The translations under genes were made by a program, and so were the position numbers. Positions 59,696 through 64,000 of a DNA stretch of 64,000 nt are shown here, piece by piece. The notes beneath the pieces were generated by a model that saw nothing but the letters and a program-made list of their open reading frames with translations, was not told where the DNA came from and did no database searches. Position 1 is the stretch's first letter. The number at the start of each line of letters is the position of its first letter. Origin of the DNA: JBEKTW01 sp049515655 (GTDB lineage: Bacteria > Bacteroidota > Ignavibacteria > UBA10030 > SZUA-254); assembly GCA_049515655.1 (NCBI GenBank), contig JBEKTW010000018.1:12678-76677 (forward strand). Direction: 5' to 3'.

Positions 59696-61693
59696 ATGAA
59701 GAAACTCCATATCACGCGCACAGGATGGATCGTCGTTCTGTCTCTTCTTTTTTCCCTGCACCGGGCTCAAGCGCAATTCAATCCCACCGATTCGACAAAG
59801 ACCGACACTTCGCACGTTCTCAGGTCGGACAGTCTCATCCTGCCGATATTTCCCATTCCGCTTGTCGGTTCGATCGAGCGGGCGCTGTCCTCTCATTGGG
59901 TTGTCGCCGATTCGACGATCAACTTTTCTGATTATGAATATCCGGGCGATTTCCTGACGCTGGAACCGGGTGTCTTCATCCGGGATCTGGCAAGCGCGGG
60001 ACAGTTGCATGGATTGACGATCGGGGGACTTGACGGACGGGCAATCGCGTTTATGAGCGACGGTGTGGAGTTGAACGACCCGTTCACGGGAGTCTACAAT
60101 TCGTATCTCTATCCGACCGAAAACATCGATCGCGTGGAGTTCATTCCCGCGACGCGGTCCTTTCTCTACGGGCTGAACGGGACCGGAGGAGCGATAAATT
60201 TTGTCAGCAAGAGCAAGAAAGCGATCCATCCGTATTCCCGGATCCGTTACAGTGAGTCGGTATACGGTTATGGATTTTTCGACGGTATGTTCAGTCAAAA
60301 TCTCACGAGAGCGCTGAACCTGACCGCCGGTATGCAGCACGGGACGCTGGCCGGTGAGTATCCCAACAGCGATTATGACGCGTGGGATGCGCGTGTGAAG
60401 GTGCGGTACAACCTGAACAGCCGGCTGAACTTTTACGCCTCGGAGATCTTTAACCACACCCAGCTCGGTCTCAACGGAGGCGTTGATACCGCTTCGGCGA
60501 ACATGACGGGCTACAATCCAATTCAGGCACAGCTCCGCAATACCGATTCGTATGAAAAGATCACCCGCCACGATGTGCAACTTGGCGCTGCGGGAGAATT
60601 GTTCCCCGACTCGACGTTTGTGACAACGCTGACGTTTTACCATTCGACAAACTTGCGCGAGTACCGGGACGAGGAAAATCGCCCCTACTCCAACGGCATT
60701 TTTGTGCAGCAAGACCATTGGTCGCAGTGGTACGGCGCGAGACTCATCCAGCACCTTGAATTTGACCGTCAACGCGTCGATATCGGCGCTGAGGTGCAAT
60801 CGCGAGGTGTCATTGCCAGCTCGGTGATGGACCAAGACCTGGAGACCTCGAGAAGCCTGTTTGGCAAGGAAGAATTCAAGGCGGCCGATGCCGCAGGTGG
60901 CGCGGTGTACGCACGATTTGATAATTATCTCAACCGGTCATTGCTATCATATGGCGGCGACCTGTCCGTGACGCCGGCTTCGTGGATTTCGTTCTTTGGC
61001 GGATATTCGCGCTCATACCGCTTTCCCACATTCGAAGAGCTCTACTGGCGTGATAGCGTTGTCAATGGCGCTCAATCGCCGTTTTCACCCGAACAGCATC
61101 ATCTTCTTCAGGCCGGTGTTCGACTGCTGGACAATGGAGCGACGTTGGTGGAACTTACATTCTTTCATCGCGTCGTCAACGACCCCATCGTTACCGTACC
61201 CACGCGGATCGTGTACCCATTCCCGACGTTTCAGTTCGTCCAGGAGAATCAGGAGACGTTTCGCGGGGTTGAGGGCACAGCCGGTTTTCGATTCGGCGTG
61301 TTTTACGCAGAGGGAAGTGCCCAGTTCCTGGAAACGACCAGCGACACCGGTGCCCCGTTGCTGCTGCCCCGCTGGAGCGGCACGGGTGGCATCTATTTCT
61401 GGGATAAACTCGTCAAAGGTCATCTTGACCTGAAAGTTGGATTGCGGGGGCGCGTGCTCACCTCGTACACGGGAATGCAGTACAATCCGCAGGCATGGAT
61501 GTACGTTCCGAGTACGCAGCAGCCCGTCGATGCCTCGGGAGTGTCCGACCTCGTCATCATGGCTCATATTGGCAGTGCGTATGTTCATTTTATCTGGCAG
61601 AACCTGCTTGACCTGCAGTACGTCGTGACGCCGTTTTTTCCACAGCCTGAACGCTCGGTCAGGTTTGGGATTAGCTGGGAGTTTACGGACTAA
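59696..61693 (+). CDS. TonB-dependent outer-membrane receptor
   Basis: 665 residues from ATG 59696 (TTG 59693 also in frame). Signal peptide 1-23 (ending HRAQAQ). Plug domain: FLTLEPGVFIRDLASAGQLH, LDGRAIAFMSDGVELNDPFT, DRVEFIPATRSFLYGLNGTG and GAINFVSKSK. The rest is a 22-strand-type barrel ending ERSVRFGISWEFTD. No N-terminal carboxypeptidase-like domain, so BtuB-like rather than SusC. Ligand unknown (vitamin, metal chelate or similar). No TonB/ExbBD genes in the window. Confidence 0.92.
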   Translation: MKKLHITRTGWIVVLSLLFSLHRAQAQFNPTDSTKTDTSHVLRSDSLILPIFPIPLVGSIERALSSHWVVADSTINFSDYEYPGDFLTLEPGVFIRDLASAGQLHGLTIGGLDGRAIAFMSDGVELNDPFTGVYNSYLYPTENIDRVEFIPATRSFLYGLNGTGGAINFVSKSKKAIHPYSRIRYSESVYGYGFFDGMFSQNLTRALNLTAGMQHGTLAGEYPNSDYDAWDARVKVRYNLNSRLNFYASEIFNHTQLGLNGGVDTASANMTGYNPIQAQLRNTDSYEKITRHDVQLGAAGELFPDSTFVTTLTFYHSTNLREYRDEENRPYSNGIFVQQDHWSQWYGARLIQHLEFDRQRVDIGAEVQSRGVIASSVMDQDLETSRSLFGKEEFKAADAAGGAVYARFDNYLNRSLLSYGGDLSVTPASWISFFGGYSRSYRFPTFEELYWRDSVVNGAQSPFSPEQHHLLQAGVRLLDNGATLVELTFFHRVVNDPIVTVPTRIVYPFPTFQFVQENQETFRGVEGTAGFRFGVFYAEGSAQFLETTSDTGAPLLLPRWSGTGGIYFWDKLVKGHLDLKVGLRGRVLTSYTGMQYNPQAWMYVPSTQQPVDASGVSDLVIMAHIGSAYVHFIWQNLLDLQYVVTPFFPQPERSVRFGISWEFTD

Positions 61694-61756
61694 GCCAATT
61701 GGTTGCATGTGGTAGTACGAGGACGGAAGATGGATGATGAGATTTTGAGACAAAGA

Positions 61757-61990
61757 GATCATGAAAGGGAGAAAGGGTGAGTGGGAGAATGGGTGAAACG
61801 GTGAATGGGTGAGATGATAATATAGTGAGAAGCAAGGGACGAGAAGCCAACAGCTAATAGCCAAAGGCCAAAAGCCAAAAGCAATGAGCAATGACCAATG
61901 ACTAATGACCAATAGCTAATAGGAATGAGCAATGAGCAATGACGAATGACAAAGAACGAAGAACCAATAACAAAGAACGAGGTGCTTAGT
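61757..61990. repeat. Short-word repeat region, copy 2
   Basis: Begins catgaaagggagaaagggtg and gggtgaaacggtgaatgggt, then gagatgataatatagtgaga, closely matching 51690-51760; continues with ctaatagccaaaggcc, atgaccaatgactaatg words and ends ccaataacaaagaacgagg just before GTG 61996. Both copies run up to the start codon of the following gene. Confidence 0.75.
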
Positions 61991-61995
61991 AGACA

Positions 61996-62544
61996 GTGAC
62001 CCACGGAAAAAGATTCGTTGTGACTGTGTTTGGCAGCTCGAAGCCCCGCGAGGGTGACGCCGAGTACGAGACGGCTCGAGAGGTTGGAAGATTGCTTGCG
62101 GAGGCGGGTTTTACAGTCTGCAACGGTGGGTACGGGGGGACGATGGAAGCATCGGCTCGCGGTGCCAAAGAAGCCGGCGGGGCGACGATCGGTGTTGTGG
62201 CGCGGATCTTCAGTACGGCGCCCAATCCGTTCATCGACAGGAAGATTATCGAAGATTCCCTAGTTAACCGTCTGATGAAGCTGATTGATCTGGGTGACGC
62301 CTACGTTGTGTTAAAAGGAGGGACGGGAACGCTTGTGGAGCTTGCGCTGGTATGGGAGTTGATGAACAAACGGCTCGCCGCGGAAAAACCGATCCTCGTC
62401 ATGGGAGGTTTCTGGTCGCCGGTGATTAAGACATTGAATGAGGAGCTTGCATACGAGGGCAGGGGTTCTGCCACAAAACATGTGACGGTGGTTTCTACGC
62501 CGAAGAAGTGCGTGGAGGTTTTGAAGGAGAGACTACGGAAGTGA
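61996..62544 (+). CDS. LOG-family (lysine-decarboxylase-like) Rossmann protein
   Basis: 182 residues. VVTVFGSSKPREGDAEYETA at the start, VCNGGYGGTMEASARGAKEA and VVLKGGTGTLVELALVWELM match the LOG/TIGR00730 family; the PGGxGTxxE site reads KGGTGTLVE, with Glu kept but the first Pro replaced by Lys. Members with an intact site hydrolyse cytokinin-type or other nucleoside 5'-monophosphates. Activity with the changed residue is uncertain. Start GTG 61996 lies in repeat-derived DNA; no nearer start is available. Confidence 0.88.
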   Translation: MTHGKRFVVTVFGSSKPREGDAEYETAREVGRLLAEAGFTVCNGGYGGTMEASARGAKEAGGATIGVVARIFSTAPNPFIDRKIIEDSLVNRLMKLIDLGDAYVVLKGGTGTLVELALVWELMNKRLAAEKPILVMGGFWSPVIKTLNEELAYEGRGSATKHVTVVSTPKKCVEVLKERLRK

Positions 62545-62634
62545 CGCCGGCAATAGTGTGTTGGTGTTCTCTCTCTGAAACATGGTGAGTAAGTGCTGCC
62601 GCTTTTTGCCCTCACCCCTTTCCGAGGCTGTCCC

Positions 62635-62735
62635 AAAAGCGTAGCGTCATGCTGAATTGCTCTTGTTCAGCATCCATTCTGCGCCGGCGGAGCTCAGATT
62701 CCGATCAGAAGCGTATCGGAATGACGTACTTGCAT
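62635..62735. repeat. Dispersed intergenic repeat with nested palindromes
   Basis: Contains atgctgaa/ttcagcat (about 62651-62675) and ttccgat/atcggaa (about 62699-62722), with outer gtcat/atgac. Related in style to the gtcattgtgaggg block at 26560-26660. Between the LOG gene and the convergent beta-propeller gene. Confidence 0.6.
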
Positions 62736-62756
62736 CGAGATTTCGCATCGTATGCG

Positions 62757-63839
62757 CTACAATTTCGTGCCGGCCGCGTTGTATACCGCCACACCGTTCG
62801 TTGTACCAATCCATAGATTTCCGTTATAGTCAATAAGGAGAGCCGTTATCTCGTCGTTGGGTACAGGCGAATTGCTGTGGGTGAACGTGGTCCAGTTCTT
62901 TCTGTCGTATCTCGATAATCCTTGGTCAGTTCCAAACCACGCTGTTCCGTGATAGTCGACGGCAACTGAATACACGATGCTGCTCACACTCACAGGACAT
63001 CCTGCTGAAGATGTGTCTGAGTACTGCATCCATTCGAATGATCCCTGTGTGTACATGTACGCCCAATCGCCGAGTGTTCCAACCCACAGGATATTGTTGG
63101 CATCGAAAGCCAGCGAGGTAACTGGAAATGGCTTGTCACGGGGCGCATCAATGTACCAATTCAGGTCCCCGTCAGTCCAAACGATGCCCTGGTTGTCCGT
63201 TCCAAACCAGATTGAGTTGTCTGCCGGATTAATACTGACGGCACGAATCGGCTCGGCTGGGAGCACCCCGTTCGTGAGGCTTCTCCACGATCCTCCAAGC
63301 GGGTCAGTTGCCGATTGAGTGGGAATGAACTCATTTGCTCCTTGCGAGGTCCCGACCCACACATTTCCAGGGGTGTCTTCCGCCTCACCCAGCACGAAGT
63401 TTGAGGCAAGTGATGGCATCGTATACATCAACCATTGAGCTCCTGTCGCGCCGAAGCGATTGAATCTTCGAATTCCACCGCCGTTTAGTCCGAACCAGAC
63501 GCTTCCATCTTTGCCAACGGCAAGGGCGTTGACTACTCGACCAATGCCACCGTGCTGAGTTACAAACTCCAACTGTTTCTGATAATTGCTCCAGGATCCT
63601 TCAAGGAGGTTGCTAGCTCCATTGTCAGTGCCAAACCACATGCTTCCGTTGACATCCTGCATAATGCAGTTGATCGAATCGCTGGCGATCCCGCTGTTCT
63701 GCGTGTTGAACACCACCCACACAGGTCCCCGTGGTTCCGGCTTCGGCGCAGTCGTTTCACCCGCGCACCCGATGATGCCGGACAAAACTGCGAGTGCTGC
63801 AATCAACAAAACAAAGGAGAGTGCTGTTCTGGAGTTCAT
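62757..63839 (-). CDS. Beta-propeller lipoprotein (two-component regulator propeller repeats)
   Basis: 360 residues. Lipoprotein signal LLIAALAVLSGIIGCAGETT. At least six Reg_prop-like blades: GSMWFGTDNGASNLL, GSVWFGLNGGGIRRF, GNVWVGTSQGANEFI, NSIWFGTDNQGIVW, NILWVGTLGDWAYM, GTAWFGTDQGLSRY and GNLWIGTTNGVAVY. Such propellers normally sense external ligands at the N-terminus of hybrid histidine kinases; here no kinase follows, so it is a free surface or periplasmic propeller. Starts in a 4-bp overlap with the stop of the upstream gene (63836-63839). Confidence 0.88.
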   Translation of the reverse strand: MNSRTALSFVLLIAALAVLSGIIGCAGETTAPKPEPRGPVWVVFNTQNSGIASDSINCIMQDVNGSMWFGTDNGASNLLEGSWSNYQKQLEFVTQHGGIGRVVNALAVGKDGSVWFGLNGGGIRRFNRFGATGAQWLMYTMPSLASNFVLGEAEDTPGNVWVGTSQGANEFIPTQSATDPLGGSWRSLTNGVLPAEPIRAVSINPADNSIWFGTDNQGIVWTDGDLNWYIDAPRDKPFPVTSLAFDANNILWVGTLGDWAYMYTQGSFEWMQYSDTSSAGCPVSVSSIVYSVAVDYHGTAWFGTDQGLSRYDRKNWTTFTHSNSPVPNDEITALLIDYNGNLWIGTTNGVAVYNAAGTKL

Positions 63840-64000
63840 CGAATCACCACAAATTTGCCAACTTGTCTTCCATATTCAGATTCCACACTGAAAACATAGA
63901 GACCGGAGGCAATCGCGCGCCCGCTGTCGCTTATCAGGTTCCATGCGATCTCTCCCAGCGTTGGATCCTCATGATAAAGTGTCGCAATGACATCTCCTCG
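63836..64000 (-). CDS. C-terminal end of a secreted protein with a sorting-tail-like end (partial)
   Basis: The last 54 residues of a gene that continues beyond the window. The end reads TLGEIAWNLISDSGRAIASG then LYVFSVESEYGRQVGKFVVI and R. The pattern (W-N-L, GR-x-ASGLYVF, GKFVVIR) resembles the last strands of a Por/T9SS type A or FlgD-like Ig tail. It overlaps the propeller gene by 4 bp, so the two are probably one operon. Confidence 0.6.
   Translation of the reverse strand, partial: RGDVIATLYHEDPTLGEIAWNLISDSGRAIASGLYVFSVESEYGRQVGKFVVIR

Noticed and set aside
59669..60835. 388-residue open frame on the minus strand
   Set aside because: Antisense to the plug and barrel of the TonB receptor; it is a shadow of GC-rich codon use.
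1..64000. CRISPR array or prophage
   Set aside because: The repeats seen are irregular in spacing and sequence, no cas genes or phage structural genes are present.

Overview
The window is a chromosomal segment, a little over half G+C by eye, from a Gram-negative bacterium that most resembles the Ignavibacteria/Chlorobi side of the Bacteroidota. The main pointers are a Por-type (T9SS type A) sorting tail with the NPFNPST signature on the DUF3160 protein, a probable second tail of this kind cut by the right edge, paired M16 peptidases, many secreted peptidases, an LPS core and export operon, and a TonB-dependent receptor. The promoters I can read are ordinary sigma70-type (TTGAC/TTGC-17-TATATT/TACTTT), not the Bacteroidales TAnnTTTG type. 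No rRNA, tRNA, CRISPR or prophage was recognised.

Layout. 1-12.5 kb (+): CBS protein, pfkA, aat, secreted amidohydrolase, secreted bleomycin-hydrolase-like protease, DUF4153 membrane protein, NTF2-like protein, purC, and an M16 active/inactive peptidase pair. 12.6-24.5 kb: TPR protein (-), recN, an IS200/REP-type Y1 transposase in a nest of hairpins, cysS, histone-deacetylase-like hydrolase (-), a short divergent rho coupled to a HhH-GPD glycosylase, a coupled trio with two CDP-alcohol phosphatidyltransferases, and an FkbM-like methyltransferase. 24.6-37.8 kb (-): a UvrD-type helicase split in two by about 1.2 kb holding a degenerate EEP-like lipoprotein and dispersed repeats, RDD protein, M28 peptidase, a DUF559 nuclease between two copies of a palindromic repeat, a membrane protein, M1 peptidase, DUF3160 protein and an integral membrane HEAGH protein. 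37.9-44 kb (+): a second M16 pair, fbaB, an RlmI-like methyltransferase and a small outer-membrane protein. 44.2-50.4 kb (-): uvrA and carB. 50.7-52.5 kb (+): DUF1684 lipoprotein and thioredoxin-like protein. 52.6-58.5 kb (-): lipoprotein-kdsA-kdsC-kdsD-lptC-lptA/ostA-lptB, one operon for Kdo synthesis and LPS export. 58.7-62.5 kb (+): ispE, TonB receptor, LOG-family protein. 62.7-64 kb (-): beta-propeller lipoprotein and the end of a secreted protein.

Functionally this is core metabolism (glycolysis, purine and pyrimidine synthesis, isoprenoids), information processing and repair (recN, uvrA, UvrD-like helicase, HhH-GPD glycosylase, rho, cysS, aat), and cell-envelope building plus extracellular proteolysis.

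The unusual layer is the intergenic DNA. At least six families of dispersed repeats occupy the gaps: A/T-rich fold-back elements, a motif with interleaved arms able to form a pseudoknot, short-word repeats upstream of two genes, palindromes flanking the DUF559 nuclease, 22-nt hairpins around the transposase, and arrays of small hairpins with three-base loops. One palindromic element seems to sit in frame inside a phosphatidyltransferase motif, and one repeat-bearing segment splits the helicase gene. These are the best candidates for something new.
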